Shown here in pieces: positions 1-8,623 of a stretch of 64,000 nt of DNA. The notes beneath the pieces were generated by a model. The model did no database searches. It was not told the origin of the DNA and saw only the letters and a program-made list of their open reading frames with translations. Numbering within the stretch: position 1 is the first letter of the stretch; every line of letters begins with the position of its first letter. The position numbers were made by a program, and so were the translations under genes. The stretch lies in NCBI RefSeq assembly GCF_009759665.1, contig NZ_WQNE01000020.1, positions 1 to 64,000 of the forward strand, given 5' to 3'. This stretch comes from Bradyrhizobium cajani (GTDB lineage Bacteria; Pseudomonadota; Alphaproteobacteria; Rhizobiales; Xanthobacteraceae).

Positions 1-161
1 CTCTGCCGTTCAGGACCGAACGTCACATCCCAAACTCGATCGCAACGATGCGACGATACCTGAGCGTTGCGCTCATCAATCGCCTGCGACGATGTCCGTG
101 CTGTACTGCTCTTATCCAAAGCCGCACCGTGCGAATGATTTTATGACACAGTAAGATTAGG

Positions 162-533
162 CTAGCCGCTGCGAAGCGCGGCTTCGATGGTCTTGCCGAG
201 CGCGTCGAGCTGGAACGGCTTCTGGATCGCCGGCCGATCGCGGTACTGCTCGGGTAGGCCGGAGGAGCCGTAGCCGGTGGCGAAGATGAACGGGCAGCCC
301 TTCGCCTTGATGACATCGGCGACAGGCGAGATGACCTTGCCGTTGACGTTGACGTCGAGAATGGCGATGTCGAACTCGGTTGCCTGGGCGAGCCGCATGG
401 CCTCGGTGATGTCGCCTGCCTCGGCTGCAACCTTGTAGCCGAGCTCTTCGAGCATGTCCGCGACCATCATCCTGATCATCACCTCGTCCTCGACGAGGAA
501 TACAGAGCGGCCGGAAAGCCCCGTCGCGGTCAT
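162..533 (-). CDS. Single-domain response regulator (CheY-like receiver)
   Basis: A 123-residue receiver domain with no output domain, so it probably acts through protein contact or phosphotransfer in a two-component relay in the cytoplasm. The receiver features are visible: the acidic pair near residues 15-16 (VEDE), the phospho-acceptor Asp60 in AILDVNVNG, Thr86 in FATGYG and the conserved Lys105 in IQKPF. The reading frame stays open upstream to 683, but homology starts at the ATG at 533 (an ATG at 551 is the alternative). It is transcribed away from pcm. No partner kinase is in the window, so the input signal is unknown. Confidence 0.85.
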   Translation of the reverse strand: MTATGLSGRSVFLVEDEVMIRMMVADMLEELGYKVAAEAGDITEAMRLAQATEFDIAILDVNVNGKVISPVADVIKAKGCPFIFATGYGSSGLPEQYRDRPAIQKPFQLDALGKTIEAALRSG

Positions 534-685
534 AGTTGAGTCCTTGCCCATTCCCAAAAACGTTCGCAGATAACATGAATCGACGCAATGCGCGTTTCGG
601 CGAACGGATGCCTGAAAATGGCCGTCGCGGCTCGCCTGTTGCAAGCCAATTTGTAGCCAACTACTCCATCCGAAGGGTATCATGG

Positions 686-701
686 GTTCCTGAGCAGGAA
701 C
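686..701. promoter_or_regulatory. Inverted repeat in the response regulator/pcm divergent region
   Basis: GTTCCTG-AG-CAGGAAC is a perfect 7-base inverted repeat with a 2-base spacer, lying in the 228-base gap between two divergent genes. Its size and place fit a dimeric repressor site. It is not the GTTC-N7-GTTC LexA form. No regulator can be assigned. Confidence 0.35.
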
Positions 702-761
702 AAGATTCCGCGATCGAGCTTAGCGACTTGAGCTCGACCCGACGAGACGACACAGGCAGCA

Positions 762-1412
762 ATGACCTCCCACCAGCACCCGACCGAAAAGATGATGTTT
801 CAGCTTACGCTGAGGCGGCGGGGCATCAGCGACCAGGCGGTGCTGCGGGCCATGGAAGAGGTGCCGCGCGAGCTGTTTGTCGACGAGGCCGATCGTGAAG
901 GCGCCTATCGGGACAGCGCGCTGCCGATCGCCTGCGGGCAGACCATCAGCCAGCCCTTCGTCGTCGCGTACATGACGGAGCAGCTCCAGCTCCGGAAGCA
1001 GCACCGCGTGCTCGAGATCGGCGCCGGCTCCGGCTATCAGGCCGCCGTGCTGTCGCGGCTCGCCGGCCAGGTGCTGACGGTCGAGCGCTATCGCATGCTT
1101 GCGGACTCGGCGCGCGCCAGGCTCGAAAAGCTCGGCTGTCACAATGTCGAGGTGATGCTCGGCGACGGTCTCAACTTGCCTCCCAATATCGGCCCGTTCG
1201 ATCGCATCATCGTCACCGCCGCGATGGAGCAGCTTCCGGAGAACCTGGTCGAACGGCTGGAGATCGGCGGCATCCTGATCGCGCCGGTCGGGCCGCACCA
1301 GGGCGTGCAGACCCTGATCCGGCTTACCCGGACCGAAGGTGGGATCGAGCGCAAGGAACTCGTCGAGGTCCGCTTCGTGCCGGCGCTGCCCGGCGTGGCG
1401 CGGGAGCTGTAG
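762..1412 (+). CDS. pcm: Protein-L-isoaspartate O-methyltransferase
   Basis: Repairs damaged proteins by methylating L-isoaspartyl residues with S-adenosylmethionine, in the cytoplasm. The 216-residue length is normal for the family. The family block GQTISQPFVVAYMTE lies at residues 59-73 and the SAM-binding motif I (VLEIGAGSGYQ) at 83-93; the later ILIAPVG block is also present. The gene is followed 109 bases later by the NlpD-like lipoprotein, an order that recalls the pcm-nlpD linkage known in many proteobacteria. surE is not seen between the window edge and pcm, where a response regulator lies instead. Confidence 0.95.
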   Translation: MTSHQHPTEKMMFQLTLRRRGISDQAVLRAMEEVPRELFVDEADREGAYRDSALPIACGQTISQPFVVAYMTEQLQLRKQHRVLEIGAGSGYQAAVLSRLAGQVLTVERYRMLADSARARLEKLGCHNVEVMLGDGLNLPPNIGPFDRIIVTAAMEQLPENLVERLEIGGILIAPVGPHQGVQTLIRLTRTEGGIERKELVEVRFVPALPGVAREL

Positions 1413-1521
1413 ATTTCCGGATTGGCTGTGCTGCCAACATCTTATTGGGAGGGTTAAGCCGTTATTTACTCGGCGCGTGTTTACTTAAAAGACCAGTTCT
1501 GTTGCGTACGAGTGAGTAACC

Positions 1522-2898
1522 ATGTCTGTCGTCGCCGAGTTGCTTTACTCGCGCCGCGTGCCGCAGGTCGCGGTGCTGGCGCTGATCTCCTTCAGCTTTG
1601 CGGGGTGCAGCGCCGACATGTCGTCGCGGCTGTCCCAGTCAAACTTCTCCAACCCCTTCGCCTCGGACTCCACCGGTTCGGTCCAGCAGGCACCGCCGCC
1701 GCAGCGTGAGCTGCCGCAATATGCGCGGCCGCAGACGCAGCCCGGCTACTATCAGTCCCAGCCCTTGCCTCCGCCGGCGGTGTCCGCACCGCAATCCGTT
1801 GCCTCGGGCGGCGGGGTGTCCGGTGGCGGGCGCGGCGTCGGCTCCTACGCACCCCCGGCGCAGCCGCATCTCGAGACCACGGCGACCGTGCCGCCGCGCT
1901 CGGTTGCTGCGGCCCAGCCGGCCGGCGGCACCAAGATCATCGTCGGCACCAGCGATACGCTCGACGTGCTCGCCAAGCGCTATCATGTCACGCCGCAGGC
2001 GATCCTCGCTGCCAACGGCTACAAAGGGCCGCGCACGCTGTCGCCCGGCCAGCAGTTGATCATCCCGCATCCGGCGACGGCCGCAGCGCCCGCGCCGGCG
2101 ATGGCTCCCGTGGCGGCGGCGCCGGCAGCGAAGCCGGTTGCGGCTGTCGCTGCGCCGCCGAGCACGCACTTCGTCAACCGCGGCGACACGCTCGCCAGCA
2201 TCGCGCGCAAGAACCATATCTCGGCGGCCGAGCTCGCCCGCGCCAACGGCCTCGATCCGTCGGCCAAGCTCAAGCTCGGCACCAAGCTGACCGTGCCCGG
2301 TGCCAAGACCGCAGCGGTCGCGGCACCGGTTGCTGCGGCTCCAGTCGCGGCCGCTCCGGTTGCCGGGACGCTGCAACCCGTTGCGGCCGCTCCGGCCCCG
2401 GCCACCAAGATGGCGGCCGCCGTGCCGGTGCAGAGCGCCCGGCTGGCCCAGGCAACGGCCAATGTCGAAGAAAAGCCCGCCGAGACGCCGGCGAAGGCCG
2501 CGGAGGCCACTGGCGCGCTGCCGACCTTCCGGTGGCCAGTGCGCGGCAAGGTGGTCACCAGCTACGGCGCCAAGACCAACGGCAAGTCCAATGACGGCAT
2601 CAATCTCGCGGTGCCCGAGGGGACGCCGGTCAAGGCGGCGGAAGACGGCGTCGTCGCCTATTCCGGCAACGAGCTGAAAGGTTACGGCAATCTGGTCCTG
2701 GTTCGGCACTCCAACGGCTACGTCACCGCATATGCCCATGCGAGTGAGCTGTTGGTGAAGCGCGGCGATACCATCAAGCGCGGTCAGGTCATTGCCAAGT
2801 CGGGTCAATCCGGGGAGGTGGCGTCGCCGCAGCTCCACTTCGAGATCCGCAAGGGATCGAGCCCGGTTGACCCGCTTCAATTCCTGAACGGGGCGTGA
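1522..2898 (+). CDS. NlpD-like LysM/LytM (M23-fold) lipoprotein
   Basis: A 458-residue envelope protein. Residues 1-29 look like a lipoprotein signal ending SFAGC (Cys29). A Pro/Gln-rich linker follows, then LysM domains at about 134-183 and 212-257 (peptidoglycan binding), an Ala-rich linker, and an M23/LytM domain at about 337-456. The usual M23 metal ligands are missing: the His/Asp block reads NDGINLA and the HxH motif reads QLHFE, so the first His of each is replaced. This is the pattern of NlpD/EnvC-type activators of cell-division amidases rather than of active endopeptidases. The role as an amidase activator is inferred; the loss of the zinc ligands is directly visible. Confidence 0.88.
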   Translation: MSVVAELLYSRRVPQVAVLALISFSFAGCSADMSSRLSQSNFSNPFASDSTGSVQQAPPPQRELPQYARPQTQPGYYQSQPLPPPAVSAPQSVASGGGVSGGGRGVGSYAPPAQPHLETTATVPPRSVAAAQPAGGTKIIVGTSDTLDVLAKRYHVTPQAILAANGYKGPRTLSPGQQLIIPHPATAAAPAPAMAPVAAAPAAKPVAAVAAPPSTHFVNRGDTLASIARKNHISAAELARANGLDPSAKLKLGTKLTVPGAKTAAVAAPVAAAPVAAAPVAGTLQPVAAAPAPATKMAAAVPVQSARLAQATANVEEKPAETPAKAAEATGALPTFRWPVRGKVVTSYGAKTNGKSNDGINLAVPEGTPVKAAEDGVVAYSGNELKGYGNLVLVRHSNGYVTAYAHASELLVKRGDTIKRGQVIAKSGQSGEVASPQLHFEIRKGSSPVDPLQFLNGA

Positions 2899-2928
2899 GG
2901 CCGACGCAGCCTCCGCGCTGAAGCTGTC

Positions 2929-3022
2929 GTCGCCCGGCTTGACCGGGCGACCCGGTATTTCGAGACAATTGTTTTTCCGACGAAAGGCCGCAGCGTACTG
3001 GATTCCCCGCCTGCGCGGGGAA
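2929..3022. repeat. Dispersed palindromic repeat unit after the NlpD-like gene
   Basis: Two hairpins flank about 50 bases: GTCGCCCGG-CTTGA-CCGGGCGAC (2929-2951) and ATTCCCCGC-CTGC-GCGGGGAAT (about 3002-3022). The wording (ctggattccccgcctgcgcggggaatgacgg) resembles the short dispersed intergenic repeats common in bradyrhizobial genomes. It fills the gap between two convergent genes and may also help terminate transcription. Confidence 0.55.
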
Positions 3023-3052
3023 TGACGGTTGTGAGTGTGGCGGCAGCTTCCG

Positions 3053-4045
3053 CTAGTTCACCGTCAGCTTCACCCCCAGCCGGCCCGCGAGCTCCTGCAC
3101 GAACTGCCAGGCGACGCGGCCGGAGCGTGAACCGCGCGTGGTCGACCATTCCAGCGCCTCGCGCTCCAGCGCCTCGTCGTCGACCTTGATGCCGAAATGG
3201 CTGCAATAGCCGCGCACCATGGCGAGGTATTCGTCCTGGCTGCAACGGTGGAAGCCGAGCCAGAGACCGAAGCGATCCGACAGCGAGACCTTCTCCTCGA
3301 CCGCTTCGCCGGGATTGATCGCGGTCGAGCGCTCGTTCTCGATCATCTCGCGCGCCAGCAGATGGCGGCGATTGGAGGTCGCGTAGAGGATGACGTTCTC
3401 GGGCCGGCCCTCGATGCCGCCTTCCAGCACCGCCTTGAGCGATTTGTACGAGGCATCGTTGCCGTCGAAGGAGAGGTCGTCGCAGAACACGATGAAGCGG
3501 AAGGATGAGGCGCGCAGCTGCTCCATCAGCTCGGGCAGGCTCTCGATGTCCTCGCGGTGGATCTCGATCAGCTTCAGCCTGTCGGCGGCCTTGCGGTCCG
3601 CATTGATGCTGGCGTGTGCGGCCTTCACCAGCGAGGACTTGCCCATGCCGCGCGCGCCCCAGAGCAGGGCGTTGTTGGCGGGCAGGCCGCCTGCGAAGCG
3701 CTCGGTGTTCTCCATCAGGATGTCGCGCATCCGGTCGACGCCTTTCAGCAGGAACAGCTCGACGCGGCTGACCCGCTGCACCGCCGAGAGGCGGCCGTCC
3801 GGATGCCAGACATAGGCATCCGCCCGTTCGAACGACTCGGGTTCGGCTGCCGGCCCGCCCTGGGCGGAGAGGTGCGCCGCAATAGTCTCCAGCGCGCGGA
3901 CGATGCGCTCCTGGGAAAGGTCTGGGGATGCCTGAGAGACGTCCTTGGGGGCCGCCGTGGGGCGTTTTGCCGCGACGCGGGCGGGCTTGCGGGCAGGGGT
4001 ACGGGGGCCTTTGCCGGCCGGGCTTTTGCTTGGTTTTTTGGGCAT
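3053..4045 (-). CDS. DUF815-family AAA-type ATP-binding protein
   Basis: A 330-residue P-loop ATPase. The N-terminal ~45 residues are Lys/Pro/Arg-rich and low complexity. Walker A is GARGMGKSS at around residue 128 and Walker B is FIVFCDD further on, with a later sensor-like ATSNRR segment. The domain layout fits the DUF815 family of AAA proteins, whose cellular role is not established. The frame is open back to 4129, but the basic N-terminus starting at the ATG at 4045 is the natural start. It faces away from yajC, so the 181 bases between them should hold both promoters. Confidence 0.82.
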   Translation of the reverse strand: MPKKPSKSPAGKGPRTPARKPARVAAKRPTAAPKDVSQASPDLSQERIVRALETIAAHLSAQGGPAAEPESFERADAYVWHPDGRLSAVQRVSRVELFLLKGVDRMRDILMENTERFAGGLPANNALLWGARGMGKSSLVKAAHASINADRKAADRLKLIEIHREDIESLPELMEQLRASSFRFIVFCDDLSFDGNDASYKSLKAVLEGGIEGRPENVILYATSNRRHLLAREMIENERSTAINPGEAVEEKVSLSDRFGLWLGFHRCSQDEYLAMVRGYCSHFGIKVDDEALEREALEWSTTRGSRSGRVAWQFVQELAGRLGVKLTVN

Positions 4046-4226
4046 GTCCGAAGTTCCTGAGAACGCAGCCTTATCGGGCCTGACGGCGCGCCGCAAGGTG
4101 GCCAAAAGAGCGGTCTGGCAGCGTTGCAATTGGGACGGTGGCCGCTATAGTCCGCGCGAATTTGACCGAACCGGTCGCCTTTGAGGGGCTGACCGGCTTC
4201 CCCCGTTTCTCACGAGGATCGTCCGA

Positions 4227-4592
4227 ATGCTGATTACCCCTGCGTATGCCCAGGCTGCGGGCGCTGGCGACACCAACAGCATGTTGATGTCGCTGCTGCC
4301 GTTCGCCCTGATCTTCGTGATTATGTACTTCCTGATTCTGCGTCCGCAGCAGAAGAAGGTCCGCGACCACGCCGATCTCGTGAAGAACATCCGCCGCGGC
4401 GACACCGTCGTGACCTCGGGCGGCCTCGTCGGCAAGGTCACCAAGGTCGTCGATGACGACCAGATCGAGTTCGAGATTTCCGACGGCGTGCGCGTGCGGC
4501 AGATGCGCCAGATGATCTCCGGCGTGCGCGCCAAGGGTGAGCCGGCCAAGGAAAGCAAGGAAGCCGCCAAGGACGACACCGCGGCGAAGTGA
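4227..4592 (+). CDS. yajC: Preprotein translocase subunit YajC
   Basis: A 121-residue single-span inner-membrane protein that belongs with SecD and SecF as an accessory complex of the SecYEG translocon. The membrane helix is at about residues 22-40 (LLPFALIFVIMYFLILRPQQ), followed by the conserved cytoplasmic RPQQKK and GDTVVTSGGLVGKV segments. A purine-rich GAGGA precedes the ATG. It is the first gene of a co-directional cluster yajC-secD-secF and further downstream genes. Confidence 0.96.
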   Translation: MLITPAYAQAAGAGDTNSMLMSLLPFALIFVIMYFLILRPQQKKVRDHADLVKNIRRGDTVVTSGGLVGKVTKVVDDDQIEFEISDGVRVRQMRQMISGVRAKGEPAKESKEAAKDDTAAK

Positions 4593-4639
4593 GCGCTTCC
4601 GCGAGTCTCTCAAGTCTCCTGATCTGACAGGTCCAGTCG

Positions 4640-6244
4640 ATGTTGTATTTCACGCGGTGGAGGGCGCTCGGGATCATCCTGACGGCGCTGATCGTGTGCC
4701 TCTGCGCGGTCCCGAACTTCTTCCCCGAGGCGCAGGTCAAGACCTGGCCCGCCTGGGCGCAGCGCCGGCTCGTGCTCGGCCTCGACCTCCAGGGCGGCTC
4801 CTATCTGCTGCTCGAGGTCGATGCGAACTATGTGAAGAAGGAACGGCTGGACCAGATCCGCGACGACGTTCGGCGGACGCTGCGCGATGCCAAGATCGGC
4901 TTCACCGGCGGCGTCACCGTCCGCAACGACGCGGCCGAGGTTCGCATCACCAAGGAATCCGACGTGCAGCCTGCGCTCGCCAAGCTGCGCGAGCTGTCCC
5001 AGCCGCTGGGCGGTCTGATGGGATCCAGCGGTCAGCGCGACCTCGAGGTGGCCGATGCCGGCGGCGGGGTGATCCGCCTGAGCATCCCGCAGGCCGCGAT
5101 GCTCGATCGCATGCGCAAGACCATCGAGCAGTCGATCCAGATCGTCGAACGCCGCGTCAACGAGCTCGGCACCGTCGAGCCCGTCATCCAGCGCCAGGGC
5201 AACGACCGAATCCTGGTGCAGGTCCCCGGACTTCAGGACCCGACCCGGCTGAAGGAATTGCTGGGCAAGACCGCGAAGATGGAATTCCGCATGGTCGACA
5301 CGTCCGTGCCGCCGGATCAGGCGCAGCAGGGGCGGTTGCCGCCGGAATCCGAGCTGCTGATGAGCGCGTCGCCGCCACCGGTCCCCTATGTGGTCAAGAA
5401 GCAGGTGCTGGTCGCCGGCGGTGACCTGACCGACGCCCAGGCGAGCTTCGACCAGCGTACGGGCGAGCCGGTCGTCAGCTTCAAGTTCAATACGTCGGGT
5501 GCGCGCAAGTTCTCGCAGGCCACCACCGAGAATGTCGGGCTGCCCTTCGCGATCGTGCTCGACAACAAGGTGATCTCGGCGCCGGTGATCCGCGAGCCCA
5601 TCACCGGCGGGCAGGGCCAGATCTCCGGCAATTTCACCGTGCAATCGGCCAACGACCTCGCGATCCTGCTGCGGGCCGGCGCGTTGCCGGCGCCGCTCAC
5701 GGTGGTCGAGGAGCGCACCGTCGGTCCGGGCCTCGGCCAGGATTCGATCGAGAAGGGTGAGCTTGCGGCCTATGTCGGCTCGATCCTGGTCGTCGTGTTC
5801 ATGCTGCTGACGTATCGCCTGTTCGGCGTGTTCGCCAACATCGCGGTGACGATCAACGTCGCGATGATCTTCGGCCTGCTGTCGCTGCTCAACGCCACGC
5901 TGACGCTGCCCGGCATCGCCGGCATCGTGCTCACCGTCGGTATCGCGGTCGACTCCAACGTGCTGATCTACGAGCGCATCCGCGAGGAGCTGCGCGGCGG
6001 GCGCAATGCGATTTCGGCGATCGATGCCGGCTTCAAGCGGGCGCTGGCGACCATTCTCGACTCCAACATCACCACCTTCATTGCCGCCGCGGTGCTGTTC
6101 TACATCGGCACCGGCCCGGTGCGCGGCTTCGCCGTGACGCTCGGCATCGGCATCATCACCACGGTGTTCACCGCCTTCACCCTGACGCGGCTGATCGTCG
6201 CCTGGTGGGTGCGGTGGAAGCGGCCGCAGAGCGTGCCGATCTAG
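4640..6244 (+). CDS. secD: Protein-export membrane protein SecD
   Basis: A 534-residue RND-superfamily subunit that, with SecF, uses the proton motive force to help complete protein export on the periplasmic side. An N-terminal membrane helix (about 8-25) leads to the GLDLQGGSYLLLEVD motif, a long periplasmic domain (about 45-360), and then five membrane helices. The conserved DSNVLIYERIREE and RALATILDSNITTFIAA blocks are present near residues 435-485. It starts 47 bases after yajC and ends 10 bases before secF, which fits one operon. Confidence 0.97.
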   Translation: MLYFTRWRALGIILTALIVCLCAVPNFFPEAQVKTWPAWAQRRLVLGLDLQGGSYLLLEVDANYVKKERLDQIRDDVRRTLRDAKIGFTGGVTVRNDAAEVRITKESDVQPALAKLRELSQPLGGLMGSSGQRDLEVADAGGGVIRLSIPQAAMLDRMRKTIEQSIQIVERRVNELGTVEPVIQRQGNDRILVQVPGLQDPTRLKELLGKTAKMEFRMVDTSVPPDQAQQGRLPPESELLMSASPPPVPYVVKKQVLVAGGDLTDAQASFDQRTGEPVVSFKFNTSGARKFSQATTENVGLPFAIVLDNKVISAPVIREPITGGQGQISGNFTVQSANDLAILLRAGALPAPLTVVEERTVGPGLGQDSIEKGELAAYVGSILVVVFMLLTYRLFGVFANIAVTINVAMIFGLLSLLNATLTLPGIAGIVLTVGIAVDSNVLIYERIREELRGGRNAISAIDAGFKRALATILDSNITTFIAAAVLFYIGTGPVRGFAVTLGIGIITTVFTAFTLTRLIVAWWVRWKRPQSVPI

Positions 6245-6254
6245 GAGCCTGATC

Positions 6255-7274
6255 GTGACTCACACCGTTCTCATCGGGCTTGGCATCCTCATTGCCATTC
6301 TCACCGTGGTCGCTGCGCTCGGCCTGTTGCCGTCGCTGCGCATCGTCCCGGACAACACCCATTTCGACTTCACGCGCTTCCGCCGCATCAGCTTCCCGAT
6401 CTCGGCGGCGCTGTCGATCGTCGCGATCACGCTGTTCTTCACCCACGGCCTGAACCTCGGTATCGACTTCAAGGGCGGCACGCTGCTGGAGGTGAAGGCG
6501 AAGTCCGGCACCGCCGACATCGCGGCGATGCGCACCACGCTCGACGCTTTGGGTCTCGGCGAAGTCCAGTTGCAGCAGTTCGGCGGCCCCGAGAACGTCC
6601 TGATCCGTGTTGCGGAACAGCCCGGTGGCGACGCCGCACAGCAGGCAGCCCTGCAGAAGCTTCGTGGCGCGCTCGGCGATAGCGTCGATATTCAGCGCAC
6701 CGAGGTGCTCGGTCCGCGCGTTGCCGGTGAGCTCTTGGCCTACGGCATGGTCGGCCTGATGCTCGCGATCGTCTCGATCCTGATCTATCTCTGGTTCCGC
6801 TTCGAATGGCAGTTCGCGCTGGGCGCCATGATCGCCAACGTGCACGACATCGTGCTGACCATCGGCTTCATGTCGATCAGCCAGGTCGATTTCGACCTGA
6901 CCAGCATCGCCGCGCTGCTGACCATTCTGGGCTATTCGCTCAACGACACCGTCGTCATCTACGACCGTATTCGCGAAATGCTGCGGCGCTACAAGAAGAT
7001 GCCGATGCCGCAGCTGCTCAACGAGTCCATCAACTCGACGCTGTCGCGCTCGATCATCACCCACTTCACGGTGACACTGGCCTTGCTCGCGCTGCTGTTG
7101 TTCGGCGGTCACGCCATCCACAGCTTCACCGCGGTGATGATGTTTGGCGTGGTGCTGGTCGGCACCTACACCTCGATCTTCATCGCGGCGCCGATCCTGA
7201 TCTATCTCGGCGTCGGCGAGCATCGCGAGGATGCGCCCGATACGGCTACGCCGGCGAAGAAAAACAAGGCATGA
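6255..7274 (+). CDS. secF: Protein-export membrane protein SecF
   Basis: A 339-residue partner of SecD. The signature DFKGGTLLEV follows the first membrane helix, and the C-terminal half has the paired helices with DTVVIYDRIREML and LSRSIITHFT blocks typical of SecF. The C-terminal tail is charged and cytoplasmic. The start is ATG-less in the strict sense: the frame begins with GTG at 6255 (GTG ACT CAC), preceded by AGGAGCC, a good ribosome binding site. It follows secD by 10 bases. Confidence 0.97.
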   Translation: MTHTVLIGLGILIAILTVVAALGLLPSLRIVPDNTHFDFTRFRRISFPISAALSIVAITLFFTHGLNLGIDFKGGTLLEVKAKSGTADIAAMRTTLDALGLGEVQLQQFGGPENVLIRVAEQPGGDAAQQAALQKLRGALGDSVDIQRTEVLGPRVAGELLAYGMVGLMLAIVSILIYLWFRFEWQFALGAMIANVHDIVLTIGFMSISQVDFDLTSIAALLTILGYSLNDTVVIYDRIREMLRRYKKMPMPQLLNESINSTLSRSIITHFTVTLALLALLLFGGHAIHSFTAVMMFGVVLVGTYTSIFIAAPILIYLGVGEHREDAPDTATPAKKNKA

Positions 7275-7334
7275 TCCGAACCGCATACCCTCGCACGAGT
7301 TTGCGGGGGTAGTAGGCCAATTCGGGCGAAGCGC

Positions 7335-7718
7335 ATGACCGGCGATCCCAACGCACCGCATTTCCCGCGCTCGGCGCCGATCGATGCCTATGGCAAGGGC
7401 GGCTTCGCCTTTGCCGGCATGTCACATCGGGGATCGCTCCTGTGCCTGCCCGATGCGATCTGGGCCTGGGACGTGACCGACCCCACCAGGATCGACCGCT
7501 ATTCGCTGGATCGGGTGTTCACGGCCGCCAACAGCATCGACACGCTTCTGATCGGCACCGGAACCGGGTCGTGGCTGCCGCCGCCGGAGCTGCGCCAGGC
7601 GCTGAAGGCGGTGAGGGTGGTGCTGGACACGATGCAGACCGGCCCCGCCGTGCGCACCTATAACATCATGATCGGCGAGCGGCGGCGCGTCGCCGCCGCG
7701 CTGATCGCCGTACCATGA
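7335..7718 (+). CDS. Mth938-type (DUF498) domain protein, NDUFAF3 homologue
   Basis: A 127-residue protein with the Mth938/DUF498 fold: the N-terminal IDAYGKGGFAFAGMSHRGS strand region, the central DTLLIGTG motif and a C-terminal helix with a short variable tail. The family includes human NDUFAF3, a complex I assembly factor, and bacterial members are known to sit near secDF-yajC in alphaproteobacteria. Here it is 60 bases after secF and its stop overlaps the start of the next gene (ATGA), so the two are probably translationally coupled. The biochemical function is unknown. Confidence 0.85.
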   Translation: MTGDPNAPHFPRSAPIDAYGKGGFAFAGMSHRGSLLCLPDAIWAWDVTDPTRIDRYSLDRVFTAANSIDTLLIGTGTGSWLPPPELRQALKAVRVVLDTMQTGPAVRTYNIMIGERRRVAAALIAVP

Positions 7719-8578
7719 GCAGCGCTGCGCCGCCGCCCGACTCGGCTGCCTTCTGCGCCGAGCTCGTGCGCAACCATGACTTTCCGCGCTACGTCGCCAC
7801 GCTGTTCGTGCCCGCCGCCGAGCGCCGCGCGCTGCTGGCGCTCTATGCCTTCAATGTCGAGATCGTCCGCGTCCGCGACCAGGTGAGCCAGCCCTTGCCC
7901 GGCGAGATCCGCTTTCAATGGTGGACGGACATGCTGGCGGGTCATGTCCATGGCAGCGCCGAGGGCAACCCCGTAGCGGCCGAGCTGCTCCGCGCGATCC
8001 GCGACTTCGACCTGCCGGTCGAACCGCTGTCGCTGCTCGCCGACGAGCACCAGTTCGATCTCTACAACGATCCGATGCCGACCATGGCGGCGCTGGAAGG
8101 CTATCTGGCCGCGACCTCATCGGCGATGTTCATGCTCGCAGCCCGGATCATGGCGCCGCCGTCAGACGCAATCGAGCATCTGGCACGGCATGCGGGGCTG
8201 GCCCAGGGCATCGTGCAGGTGATCGCGAACCTCCCGCGCGACTCGGCGCATCGGCAGCTATTCCTCCCCCAGCAGCTCCTGGCCAGCCATGGCTGCCGCA
8301 TGGAGGATGTGTTCGCCGGCAAGCAGACGCCCAATCTGCACGTGGTGCTGGAACAGCTTGCGGGCGAGGCCCGGCAACATTTGACGACGGCCTCGTCGCT
8401 GCTGGCGCAGGTGCCCGCGTCGGTGCGGTTCGCATTTCTGCCGCTGAGCCAGGTGCGGGCAGACCTCACGCGCCTGTCGCGTCCAGGACGCAATCCGTTT
8501 GCGCCGCATCCGTCGTCGCGACTGCGCACGCTATGGACGATGTGGCGGGCCTCGCGTTCCCGTGAATTTACCAAATAG
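7715..8578 (+). CDS. Squalene/phytoene-synthase-like protein, NDUFAF6-like
   Basis: A 287-residue all-helical isoprenyl-synthase-fold protein. It has the family layout (RFQWWTDML, IANLPRDSAHRQLFLPQ) but the Asp-rich motifs look degenerate: the first reads VRDQVSQP and the second keeps RD but lacks the later Asp of the normal DxxxD. This is also the state of NDUFAF6, the complex I assembly factor of the same fold, so a non-catalytic role is more likely than carotenoid or hopanoid synthesis. The 4-base overlap with the NDUFAF3-type gene supports a shared process. Function is inferred. Confidence 0.78.
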   Translation: MSSAAPPPDSAAFCAELVRNHDFPRYVATLFVPAAERRALLALYAFNVEIVRVRDQVSQPLPGEIRFQWWTDMLAGHVHGSAEGNPVAAELLRAIRDFDLPVEPLSLLADEHQFDLYNDPMPTMAALEGYLAATSSAMFMLAARIMAPPSDAIEHLARHAGLAQGIVQVIANLPRDSAHRQLFLPQQLLASHGCRMEDVFAGKQTPNLHVVLEQLAGEARQHLTTASSLLAQVPASVRFAFLPLSQVRADLTRLSRPGRNPFAPHPSSRLRTLWTMWRASRSREFTK

Positions 8579-8623
8579 AAGTTGGCTTATCGCCTCAGCC
8601 TGCCAAATGCTCTATGCTGTCCT

